Shown here piece by piece: positions 8,304 to 16,986 of a stretch of 64,000 nucleotides of DNA. The position numbers and the translations under genes were made by a program. How positions within the stretch are numbered: position 1 is the stretch's first letter; the number at the start of each line of letters is the position of its first letter. The notes beneath the pieces are model-generated. The model did no database searches, was not told where the DNA came from, and saw only the letters and a program-made list of their open reading frames with translations. This DNA comes from Micrococcales bacterium KH10 (GTDB taxonomy: Bacteria > Actinomycetota > Actinomycetes > Actinomycetales > Cellulomonadaceae), in contig FZPE01000002.1 of NCBI GenBank assembly GCA_900188465.1, positions 501,489-565,488 on the forward strand, in the 5' to 3' direction.

Positions 8304-8834
8304 TCAGCCCAGGAAGATCACACGGCCGTTGTTGGGGTTCTTTGCGGAATTCAGCACGATGACTGCCTTGGTGTTCTTCAACTGTGCCTCGGTAGGCCCG
8401 TCGTCGCCGATCTTGCTGAGCTTCAGCCGCTTCGTGACCTTGAGGTTGAGGTTCTTGCCCTTGGAACGGACGATGCGAACACGCTGCCCCTTCTTTGCCT
8501 TCCACAATGGCTTTGAGGCGGCAGCCCCTTCCTTGATGCCAACGATGCCTACGACACCGGCCTTGTTCATGTCGCGGTCTTTGACCTCGATAAAACCGTC
8601 CAACAGATGCAAGTAGTCGCGGTCATTGAGTCTGTCGGGTGCCTTGCGCACTTTTGCCCTGACCACGATCGGCTTCTTCGCCTTCTTGGCGTTGGCGATG
8701 GGTGCCTGGGCTGTAGGCACTGCGGCAATCGATATTGCCAGGGCGGTGTCAGCTCCGGCTGCCGGGGCGACGAGTGCTACCCCGCCAATAGCTAGCGTCA
8801 TCGCGGTCAGCGCCGCGACGATTTTGGTTCGCAT
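8304..8834 (-). CDS. Secreted protein of unknown function
   Basis: Predicted 176-residue exported protein that I do not recognise. It opens with MRTKIVAALTAMTLAIGGVA, a typical signal peptide, with a likely cleavage after AGADT or a little later. The mature part is rich in lysine (KKAKKPIVVRAKVRKAPD) and ends in short strands NTKAVIVLNS and NGRVIFLG. The start at 8834 is favoured over an upstream in-frame codon because GGAG lies seven bases before it and the signal peptide begins there. It is convergent with the phosphatase gene and divergent from the large hydrolase at 9110. The basic composition matches the tails of the other secreted proteins in this window. Confidence 0.7.
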   Translation of the reverse strand: MRTKIVAALTAMTLAIGGVALVAPAAGADTALAISIAAVPTAQAPIANAKKAKKPIVVRAKVRKAPDRLNDRDYLHLLDGFIEVKDRDMNKAGVVGIVGIKEGAAASKPLWKAKKGQRVRIVRSKGKNLNLKVTKRLKLSKIGDDGPTEAQLKNTKAVIVLNSAKNPNNGRVIFLG

Positions 8835-9109
8835 CGGGTGTCTCCATTCAATAGGGCAAAATCGTTGCCGACTAAGGCCAGTGAGCTGCATGCAGCATAG
8901 GTCAGTTGAGAGGCTACGTTCCCACGGCCCGCCAGGTCTAGGCCTTTAGGACCGATGATTCGAGGCGACATCGCGACGCATCACGAAACATGATCGTTAA
9001 CTAGCCGGTCGTCAAGCGATACAGAACGGACATACCGACGAAACACACCGAACCTAGCCTCAAATGGTCCTATCTATCGCCAGTCAGCCACCCTGGAGGA
9101 CCACCCCCT
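8835..9109. other. Divergent intergenic region
   Basis: This 275-base stretch separates two divergently transcribed secreted-protein genes and must hold both promoters. I see a perfect 12-bp palindrome GCTGCATGCAGC at 8885-8896, a possible operator, and GGAGG at 9095-9099 serving the downstream gene. No convincing -35/-10 pair was found. Confidence 0.4.
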
Positions 9110-12100
9110 ATGACCGAATCCACGCGCATCCGCCCCTTACGGCGCGCCCTACCGTTGATAGCACTGGCCACAGTGTTGTCAGGACCGACCTTGGCTGTCG
9201 CAGCGCCCTCAAGCGCACCTGCGACCACGCCCACATCGACCACGAGCGCTATCGACCTCGATAATCTGCCCGACCCGATGGATCGCGGCATGTACGAGCC
9301 CGCGACGATCCAAGAGACGAAGTTGGGGCTCGTCGATCTTCAAGAACCCAACTCAGCGGGTTCCGCGCCTACTGCGGGGACAGCGCAGGCTGCCGAGCAG
9401 ATGGAGATCCGCGGCGCACTGTACTATCCGGCTGATCGTACTGAGCCATCTCCGGTCATCGTCCTCGTGCACGGCAACCACGGTTCCTGTGATTCCGGTC
9501 AGAACACGTCCGCTCTGAACTGCGCCCAGTTCAAACGCAACGAGGCCGGCTACGCCTACCTCGCCGAGAACCTAGCCACCTGGGGTTACACCACCTTCTC
9601 GGTTAGCCAAGACCAGATGATGATGCGTCAGGACAGCGCGAAGGGCAAGGGCATGCACCAGCGCCGCCTGCTGATCGCGGCATCGCTCGATGCACTCAGC
9701 GCGGCTAATGAACCCGGTGGTCTGCCAGTCGATTCCAGCACCACCATCGGTGACACCCTGGCTGGCAAGCTCGACATGACCCGCATCGGCTTGATGGGCC
9801 ACTCGCGCGGCGGTGACGGCGTGACCAGCTTCATCGACTACAACCGCACCCGCACGGACGGGCCACGCTACCCGCTGCGCGGTGTCATCTCACTGGCACC
9901 GGTCGACTACGAGCGCAAAGCGCCTTACGGCGTGCCGTACATGTCGATCCTGCCGTGGTGTGACGGCGACGTGTCCAACCTGCAAGGTGCCCGCTTCTAT
10001 GAGCGTGCCCAGTACATCAACGAGGACAGTCCATTCCCGCTGATCCAGTCCTCGCAGCTCGGCGCGAACCACAACTGGTACAACACAGTGTGGTACGCCG
10101 ACGGGCAGGACGGCGGCAACGTGCAAGACGCCGCCTGCGGCAACTCACTGCCATCCAACTCCAATAACGTTCAGCCGAATAACCTGCGCCTTTCCGGTGC
10201 TGCGCAGCCCGACAGTTACGTGATCGACAACTCCGACACCTACAACCCGGAGGTCAACACCAAGATCTCGGGTGACCCAGAGCGCATGGGCGACCAGGAG
10301 AAGATCGGTCTGGCCACGATGTCCGCATTCTTCCGCCGCTACGTCGGTGGTGAGGGCGCATTCGAGCCGTACATGACCGGTGAGCTCTCCACCACCGAAT
10401 CGCACCTGCAGATTCCCGAGACGGCCTGTCCGACCAGTGAATCCGGCACGCGCATCGACTGTGCGGAGTATGTTTCGACGAGTTACTTCCCAGCCAAGGC
10501 CGAGCGCGTCGACGTGATCCGCCCCGAGGTCATCAACCCGCTCACAGTCAACGCGCTAGGCGGCACGCTCAGCGGTGACGGCTTCGCCTATCCGTACCTG
10601 GATAACGGCGGCGTGGAACTGCCTGAGGCGACACCAGGCGGCTACGACTGGTGTAACCCGGAGCCGGACGACTTCGCCCCATCGCAACTGGGCAAGTCCA
10701 CCCAGCCGACCGGTGCCAAGCCGTGCCCACTGCCAGGCAAAACTGAACTCGGTGGACAGAACGGCATCCGTGAAAACGCCCCCGTCAACCACTCCTATGG
10801 TCGCCAACTGGCACTCGCTTGGGAAGAGGGTCAAACCGCGACGCTGACCGCGCAGATTCCCGCTGCGTCGAAGGACATGAGTGGCCTCAAGGCACTGGCC
10901 ATGGGTGCTGACGTGAACTTCTTCGATTCTCGAAACCCAGGTTCGCAGCGTTATGACGAGGAGAACAACCCGCTGCCGGTGACGTACGACCCGGCTGCGA
11001 CCACGCAGGACTTCGTCATTGCGCTGACCGATACCGCTGGCAATGAGGCAACCGTCAACGCTGGCGACCCGCGCTGGGGCAACGCCCTGCACATGTCCAC
11101 CGGAACTGTGACCTCACGCATGCACATCGTGCTTGACCAGATCCGTGTGCCATTGGACGAGTTCGCCTCCCAAGGCGTGGATATCTCTTCGCTGGCGGAA
11201 GTCGAGTTGCGATTCGGCGTGGAGGGCACTCCGGCCTCAGGCTCAATCCAAGTGGCTGACATCCGGTTCCAGGAAGCAGCCGCCCAGGAACCACTTGTGC
11301 TTTCTGACGGTGTGGAACCGGGCGCAGGTGCAGGTTGGGGCGCTCCGACCACAGGACCAGACCCCATTGAGTTCCTGGACTCGATCGACGCGACACCAAG
11401 CAATGTCAGGTTGCCAGACACCACTGGCGGTGAATTCTCGAACACCACATGGGTGGTCGACGATGACTTCCAGCAGTGTCCGGACGCGAGTTTTGCTTCC
11501 ATCCAGGATGCGATTGACTACGCCGCGCCGTGGGACACGATCGTGATCTGTGAGGGTGTCTATGAGGAGTCGTCGACACCGAACTATCACGCCTCCAATC
11601 CGGTCGCTACCGGTGCGATCAACGCTTTGACCATCACCAAGCCGCTCAAGATCAAGGGTGTTGGCGCGGACAAAGTCACGATCATGCCCGACCAATCGCT
11701 TACCTCGATCGCCGGTGTGACGCCATATCTGCGAGATGGCGGCGGCAACGTCATCACAGTGTCGCGCCAGTCACTGGGGTCGACGGACACCAACGAGCTG
11801 TTTGTCGAAATTTCGGGAGTGACAGTGACTGCTGGCGACACCTACGCAGAGGCTGGCATCGCGTACTTCGGTGCCGCAGGTCGAATCTCCGAATCGGTCA
11901 TCGGTCCGATGAAGGTCGCGACCACTGCCAGTGAACTCGCCGATTATCCGCATGGTTGGGGTGTGGTCAAGACCGGTCTGATCCGCGGTGCGGGTCCAGG
12001 CACGGTCGAGAACGAACTGACCATCGCGGACAGTGAGATCAAGGGCTACCAATCAGGTGGTGTCTTGTTCGATGGCGCTCGCGGCACTGACGGTCACAGT

Positions 12101-13252
12101 GACAACACGGTTCGCACCGGAATCAAGGAGCATGGTTTCGTGGTCCGGTCAGTGATCACCGGTCAACCGAACTCGTTGTTCCCGCAAACCGGTGTGCAGT
12201 ATGCATCCGGCGCAGACGGATTCGTGACCGACTCGCGGATCACCGGGAACTACTTCACCGCCGACCCGGCGCAATCCTTCGGTGTGCTGCTCACCGATGC
12301 CGGAATCGATACCGACACTGGGTTGTCAGTGACTGGATCGATCCTGACCGCCAACGGCTTCGCAGTGTTCAACGCGAATGCTGACAACACAGCGGTCCGT
12401 ACGGATGCGCCGGTCACTGTCGGTCAAAGCTATATCGGCACCGGCAACCCCGTTCAAGGTGGCCCGGCGAATCCGACCACAGGGCTGGAGGCCATCTCTG
12501 GATCTGGATCCGTTGTGGTTCAGCAGCGTGCTTCCTCGCGGCCTGCGGCTGTCCCAACCAAGGCGAAGTCCGTTGTCAACGCCGCACCGAAAGCAGCCAT
12601 CATTGACCCGGGGCCGGACGCTGAGGTGGGCATCGGCCAGACCATCGCACCATTGGTTAAGGCGTCCGATGACTTTGCAGTCAAGTCAGTCACGTTGAGT
12701 GTGGATGGGGTCTCGTCTGCTCCGGCGACGAGTGCTCCATACCTGTTCGACTGGACGGCAAGTGCGGCTCAGGCTGGAAAGACGGTGACGATTCAAGCCA
12801 CTGTGACTGACGCATTGGGACGAGTCACCACCTCTGCCCCATTGAGCATCAAGGTGGCTTCTCAACCTGATCCGGTAGGTCCGCCGGTACCACCCACACC
12901 GACACCGCCCAAGCCGGTGACACCACCGGCAGTCAAGCCAAAGGGCAAGGCGAAGGTTGTCGTCACCAAGGTGAAGGTGCGGCCGAAGAAGGGCACCGTG
13001 GTGCTCACCGTGAAGCCGAATGCCGCCGGAACGATCAAGGTCAAGGCCAAGAAGATCAAGAACCGCACGGTGACGGTCAAGAGCGCGAAGCGCACCAAGA
13101 TCGTCATCAAACCGAAGAAGAAGTTCGCAAAGCAACTGAAGAACAAGGCCGTCAAGGCCAAGGTCAAGGTTGTGTTCACGCCGCGAGCAAGCGCCGCGAA
13201 GACCGGCAAGGCGAATGTGACGAAGTCCATCAGATTCGCCAAGCGCAAGTGA
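9110..13252 (+). CDS. Large secreted alpha/beta hydrolase with beta-helix, Ig-like and lysine-rich tail domains
   Basis: Predicted 1380-residue extracellular enzyme. After a signal peptide (about 1-30) comes an alpha/beta hydrolase: the oxyanion strand VIVLVHGNHGS near 120 and the nucleophile elbow GHSRGG with S232. Residues about 780-1120 look like a right-handed parallel beta-helix, opening with a pectin-esterase-like stretch (ASIQDAIDYA...TIVICEGVY). An Ig-like domain follows (about 1160-1245), then a Pro/Thr linker and a roughly 100-residue Lys/Val tail (1281-1380). GGAGG lies ten bases before the ATG. A hairpin follows the stop. The combination suggests a surface-held esterase or polymer-degrading enzyme; substrate unknown. 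No LPXTG motif is present, so the basic tail may hold it to anionic wall polymers (inference). Confidence 0.8.
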   Translation: MTESTRIRPLRRALPLIALATVLSGPTLAVAAPSSAPATTPTSTTSAIDLDNLPDPMDRGMYEPATIQETKLGLVDLQEPNSAGSAPTAGTAQAAEQMEIRGALYYPADRTEPSPVIVLVHGNHGSCDSGQNTSALNCAQFKRNEAGYAYLAENLATWGYTTFSVSQDQMMMRQDSAKGKGMHQRRLLIAASLDALSAANEPGGLPVDSSTTIGDTLAGKLDMTRIGLMGHSRGGDGVTSFIDYNRTRTDGPRYPLRGVISLAPVDYERKAPYGVPYMSILPWCDGDVSNLQGARFYERAQYINEDSPFPLIQSSQLGANHNWYNTVWYADGQDGGNVQDAACGNSLPSNSNNVQPNNLRLSGAAQPDSYVIDNSDTYNPEVNTKISGDPERMGDQEKIGLATMSAFFRRYVGGEGAFEPYMTGELSTTESHLQIPETACPTSESGTRIDCAEYVSTSYFPAKAERVDVIRPEVINPLTVNALGGTLSGDGFAYPYLDNGGVELPEATPGGYDWCNPEPDDFAPSQLGKSTQPTGAKPCPLPGKTELGGQNGIRENAPVNHSYGRQLALAWEEGQTATLTAQIPAASKDMSGLKALAMGADVNFFDSRNPGSQRYDEENNPLPVTYDPAATTQDFVIALTDTAGNEATVNAGDPRWGNALHMSTGTVTSRMHIVLDQIRVPLDEFASQGVDISSLAEVELRFGVEGTPASGSIQVADIRFQEAAAQEPLVLSDGVEPGAGAGWGAPTTGPDPIEFLDSIDATPSNVRLPDTTGGEFSNTTWVVDDDFQQCPDASFASIQDAIDYAAPWDTIVICEGVYEESSTPNYHASNPVATGAINALTITKPLKIKGVGADKVTIMPDQSLTSIAGVTPYLRDGGGNVITVSRQSLGSTDTNELFVEISGVTVTAGDTYAEAGIAYFGAAGRISESVIGPMKVATTASELADYPHGWGVVKTGLIRGAGPGTVENELTIADSEIKGYQSGGVLFDGARGTDGHSDNTVRTGIKEHGFVVRSVITGQPNSLFPQTGVQYASGADGFVTDSRITGNYFTADPAQSFGVLLTDAGIDTDTGLSVTGSILTANGFAVFNANADNTAVRTDAPVTVGQSYIGTGNPVQGGPANPTTGLEAISGSGSVVVQQRASSRPAAVPTKAKSVVNAAPKAAIIDPGPDAEVGIGQTIAPLVKASDDFAVKSVTLSVDGVSSAPATSAPYLFDWTASAAQAGKTVTIQATVTDALGRVTTSAPLSIKVASQPDPVGPPVPPTPTPPKPVTPPAVKPKGKAKVVVTKVKVRPKKGTVVLTVKPNAAGTIKVKAKKIKNRTVTVKSAKRTKIVIKPKKKFAKQLKNKAVKAKVKVVFTPRASAAKTGKANVTKSIRFAKRK

Positions 13253-13267
13253 GCTAGTAGCGCTTGA

Positions 13268-13297
13268 GGTGGACGGGCCAGTCCCGGCCCGTCCACC
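13268..13297 (+). terminator. Strong hairpin after the large hydrolase gene
   Basis: GGTGGACGGGCC (13268-13279) and GGCCCGTCCACC (13286-13297) form a perfect 12-bp stem with a six-base loop, 15 bases past the stop codon. No T-tract follows, which is common for actinobacterial terminators. Confidence 0.65.
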
Positions 13298-13412
13298 AGG
13301 GCGCCTATCTGCCCCGCACTGACGGGCAGTGTGAAGCGGCGCAGCACTGCTCGACCAGCGGGCAGAAGCAAGAACGATCGAAACAGAGCAAACAGTTCAC
13401 AAAGGGGGATAC

Positions 13413-16400
13413 ATGCGAAACAGAAGAATGAAACGAAACACGGCCATTGTGACGATGGCACTCGTTGCAGGTATGGGAGTCGCGCCGGTCATCGGCGGCA
13501 CCAGCGCCATGGCGATCACCTCGCCAGTGGGCGCGGATAGCGCAACCTGGAATATCAACGATGCGCGGCGACCCGGCATCGACACCGGTTCCATCAGGAA
13601 CATCTCAAACTCGCGCCTCGAGGCGTTCGGATCCATCTTCGTCAAGGTCTCGGGCGGCGATGAACCACGACTCAACGGTCAGATGTTGCGCGGTTTTGGA
13701 CTTGCCGCGACTAGCGGGACCACCTACACCTCGGGACAGTCGGTTCGACTCGGTGATGTGCTCGTCACTCGCAAGCTCGTCCTGGATCCGGTCACGAACG
13801 TCGCCGCGTTCTTCGACACGTTCACGAACTCCGCCACCGAAGACCGCAGTGTCGAAACCTCCTTCGGTGGGGCACTCGGCTACGGCACCAGCAGTGCCGC
13901 GGCGACCATCGAAGCCACATCGAGCACCGACACGGTGATTGACGCAACGGACAATTGGATAGTGGCTGGAGCCGCAACAGGCAGCAATATGCGCGCCGTC
14001 GGCGTCGTCGTCGGTGACGAGGGCAGCATCGACCGTGTCGGCAACCAGCAACGCGACCCATTCACCACCGCGTACGAAACGACAGGCAGCCCGTCGAACT
14101 ACCCCGGATTCATCAATGTCCTCGACATCGCTCCCGGCGAAACCAAGTCATTGTTGCGCTACGTGAAAGTCGGTGATCGCAACGACACCGTCGATATCGT
14201 TGCCGACACCGCTGACCTGTCCGACAGCCCCGCAGTGAGCTCGTTCACCTTGGACGAGATCTGCACGGTCGCGAACTGGGACCTCACAGCCATCGTGGGA
14301 CCCAACGGCTGTGTCGGCACCGAACCATTGAAATTGCCGACCGCCGCTGAAGCGGCACCAGTCGTCACTGATGTCGCCTATGACGTGACAGGCAAGACCA
14401 TTGCCGAACTCCAAGACGACATGCGCGCGGGCGTTGTGACCTCGGTCCAGATCACCCAGGCATATCTAGACCGTATCGAGGCGTACGACACAGGAGCCCT
14501 TGGCTTCAAGTCATTCATCTCGGTGGCTGACAATGCGCTCGATCAAGCCGCCGCGGCAGACGCTGCTCGGGCAGCTGGGGCGGATTCTGACTTACTGGGC
14601 GTGCCTATCGCGCTCAAGGACCTGTATGACACCAAGGACCAGATCACCACCGGTGGTACGCGGGCACTGCGGGACTGGCAGCCAGCACAGGACGCATGGC
14701 AAGTCGCCGCATTGCGCGACGCCGGGGCGGTTCTGATCGGCAAGACCAACCTGTCCGAATTCGCCAACTCAGGATCATTCTCTGAGTCCGGGTTCATGCA
14801 GTCCTGGAACGGGCTGTACCCATCGAAGTCCTCCTTCGGGTCTTCCGGTGGCTCCGCGACTGCTATTGCAGCTGACTTCGCCCCTGGTGCCATGGGATCT
14901 CAGACTGGCGTGTCACTGTACGCCCCGAGCACAGGTGCAGGACTGGCAACGTTCCGCGGTACCGATGGATTGACCTCCACCTCCGGTGTGATGCCGCTGA
15001 CCTGGGCTCAGGACTATGCAGGTCCGATGGCGCGTACCGTGACCGATCTGGCGATCATGCTGGATGCGACGGCAACCCGCAGTACGGGAAACAACCCCTC
15101 CGACATCATTACTTCGCGTGTGGACAATGACTTGCGCCCCGAAGAGTGGAAGTCTGCACTCGACGTCGATGCGTTGCTAGGAAAGCGCATCGGATATGTG
15201 CCGGGAAGTTTTGCGTCCTCGCAATTCGGGGACGACACCACTGGTGCAGAGACGTTCGAAGCTATTGAAGAGGTGTTCGAGGCTGCCGGGGCAACCCTGG
15301 TTCCAATGATAGGTGCCCCTTCCACAGGTGGAACCGGCATCAACCCGGTCGGCAACGCCAATGCTGAGGGCTGGGAACGGTATATCGAAGAAAATCCCGG
15401 TTTCCCTTTTGAAGGTCCCAAGGGATTGCGTGAATCCAAGGACAACCTGCCGTACAACGTCTCGTCTAATTACACCTCAGTCGGTATGGACGACGAGAAC
15501 ACCGAGTTGTATCTAGAGCGACGTGACGTATACAAGGAGCGGGTCGCCGAGTGGATGGACTCGTCCACGGAGGACGGCGAGCCGGTCGATGCAGTGGTCT
15601 ATGCCGGATTCATCTCCGAGATAGGCAACAACGACGCATCAAGCGCGGCGCTCAGCTCAGACCGCGGAACCGGCGTGCTCACCTCGAACTTCGGCGTTCC
15701 GACCGTGATCTTGCCGATCACCACGACCTCAGCGGGCTACACCAACTCGGTTCAGATCGTGGGTCGGGCCTGGGACGACCCGGAGATTCTGGCCATGGGT
15801 TACGCCGCCGAACAGCAAGCACAGATCGCGGTACACACCGAGTTCGCACCTGCTTTGCCGTACTCCGGTCCGGCACCATCGGTTGTTTCACTCGACCTCG
15901 ACAAGGTTTCGGTTCCATTCGGTTCTGCGCCGAAGGCCACCGTCAAGGTCACGAGTGCCAACACCGCCACAGGTTCTGTCACTGTCAAGGTCGGCGGGAC
16001 AATCCTGACAGGGCAACTCGTCAACGGTGCGGCAACCGTGACACTGCCGACTTCGCTCAGTGTGGGGACTCACCTGGTCGAGGCCGTCTACGACGGTTCC
16101 GCGACCGTCGCCGCAGGCTCGGCAGCCGCCCAATTCGCGGTGGTGCCAAGTGGTGCAACGGTGACGATCACGGCCGCGAAGGCCAGTTTCCGATACGGCA
16201 ACCCGGTCGGCGTGACGATCAAGGCTGCTGCGCAAACTGGGACTGCAATCGGTGGCACAGCGCTGGTCTATGACGGCGCGAAGTTGATTGACTCAGTGGT
16301 CATCCCGACCTCTGGAACGGTCACCACCACCCTCGCAGGCCTGGGTGTGGGCCGACACAACCTGACGGCACGGATCGTCGCGGGTTCGAATGCGGCTGCA

Positions 16401-16730
16401 GCACGTTCGACGACTGCGAGTGTTCGGATCAAGAAGGCCAAGGCGAGTGTGAAGGTCAAACTCGTCAAGAAGAAGGTTGCTCGGAACGCTCGTCCCAAGG
16501 TGCAGGTAACGGTCAAGTCCAAGAGTGTTGCGAAACCAACGGGCAAAGTCACGATTCGCGTGGCTGGAAAGGCGATCAAGACCGTGAAGCTCAAGGCGGC
16601 CAAGCGGGGCAAGATCACCGTGAAACTGCCGAAGATCTCTGCGGGCAAGAAGAAGATTCGTGCGATCTACCAGGGGTCTGCCGTGACCACCAAAGCCAAG
16701 AGCAGCATCAAGCGGCTCACCGTTCGGTGA
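13413..16730 (+). CDS. Secreted amidase-signature enzyme with Ig-like repeats and lysine-rich tail
   Basis: Predicted 1105-residue exported protein. A signal peptide (about 1-34) is followed by a 280-residue beta-rich region that I cannot name, then an amidase-signature domain from about 335. The Ser-cisSer-Lys triad is visible: K402 in IALKDLYD, the serine pair of GSSGGS (476-481), and S501 in GSQTGVSLYAPS. Two Ig-like repeats of the Big_3_5 type follow from about 822, then a Lys/Val-rich tail from about 1010. AAAGGGGG precedes ATG 13413. The fold hydrolyses C-N amide bonds; extracellular location suggests peptide, peptidoglycan or xenobiotic amides, but the substrate is not readable. It shares tail architecture with its neighbours at 9110 and 16987, so the three probably form one secreted group. 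Confidence 0.85.
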   Translation: MRNRRMKRNTAIVTMALVAGMGVAPVIGGTSAMAITSPVGADSATWNINDARRPGIDTGSIRNISNSRLEAFGSIFVKVSGGDEPRLNGQMLRGFGLAATSGTTYTSGQSVRLGDVLVTRKLVLDPVTNVAAFFDTFTNSATEDRSVETSFGGALGYGTSSAAATIEATSSTDTVIDATDNWIVAGAATGSNMRAVGVVVGDEGSIDRVGNQQRDPFTTAYETTGSPSNYPGFINVLDIAPGETKSLLRYVKVGDRNDTVDIVADTADLSDSPAVSSFTLDEICTVANWDLTAIVGPNGCVGTEPLKLPTAAEAAPVVTDVAYDVTGKTIAELQDDMRAGVVTSVQITQAYLDRIEAYDTGALGFKSFISVADNALDQAAAADAARAAGADSDLLGVPIALKDLYDTKDQITTGGTRALRDWQPAQDAWQVAALRDAGAVLIGKTNLSEFANSGSFSESGFMQSWNGLYPSKSSFGSSGGSATAIAADFAPGAMGSQTGVSLYAPSTGAGLATFRGTDGLTSTSGVMPLTWAQDYAGPMARTVTDLAIMLDATATRSTGNNPSDIITSRVDNDLRPEEWKSALDVDALLGKRIGYVPGSFASSQFGDDTTGAETFEAIEEVFEAAGATLVPMIGAPSTGGTGINPVGNANAEGWERYIEENPGFPFEGPKGLRESKDNLPYNVSSNYTSVGMDDENTELYLERRDVYKERVAEWMDSSTEDGEPVDAVVYAGFISEIGNNDASSAALSSDRGTGVLTSNFGVPTVILPITTTSAGYTNSVQIVGRAWDDPEILAMGYAAEQQAQIAVHTEFAPALPYSGPAPSVVSLDLDKVSVPFGSAPKATVKVTSANTATGSVTVKVGGTILTGQLVNGAATVTLPTSLSVGTHLVEAVYDGSATVAAGSAAAQFAVVPSGATVTITAAKASFRYGNPVGVTIKAAAQTGTAIGGTALVYDGAKLIDSVVIPTSGTVTTTLAGLGVGRHNLTARIVAGSNAAAARSTTASVRIKKAKASVKVKLVKKKVARNARPKVQVTVKSKSVAKPTGKVTIRVAGKAIKTVKLKAAKRGKITVKLPKISAGKKKIRAIYQGSAVTTKAKSSIKRLTVR

Positions 16731-16833
16731 CCCTATTGAGGACGAGTCCGCCTTGTCCAACTGACCGCTGATCGTTGGCCGGCTGGCCGTGGATGCGGCT
16801 GCTGGCAACGGGTCGAGGCGGGTTGGCCCGCCG

Positions 16834-16893
16834 GGGCACCATATTCGCGTTGGGCACCACTTATCTGGGGTGCTTGACACGATTATGGTGCCC
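16834..16893. repeat. 60-bp palindromic intergenic element, family C copy 1
   Basis: GGGCACCATATTCG (16834-16847) pairs with CGATTATGGTGCCC (16880-16893) at 13 of 14 positions. An inner GCACC/GGTGC hairpin adds pairing. The central 40 bases align closely with the element at 21556 on the other side of the mannosidase gene, and the 60-base length equals those at 45880, 58224 and 58339. The remaining gap (16731-16986) also holds GGAG at 16976 for the next gene. Confidence 0.75.
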
Positions 16894-16986
16894 TTTGGCT
16901 GTGTGCGTCGCGTTCGTGTTGACAACGCTGTCGGTCAGTGCTCGGATAAGAGGGTCACACTCACACGCCTTCGATGGAGCAGGTTC

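Noticed and set aside
15551-16273. 240-codon open frame overlapping the amidase gene in another frame
   Set aside because: It is Arg-rich without motifs, and the real frame carries Ig domains there.
16789-16986. Upstream extension of the GH92 gene
   Set aside because: It runs through a palindromic element and has no ribosome site; GTG 16987 has GGAG and a signal peptide directly after.
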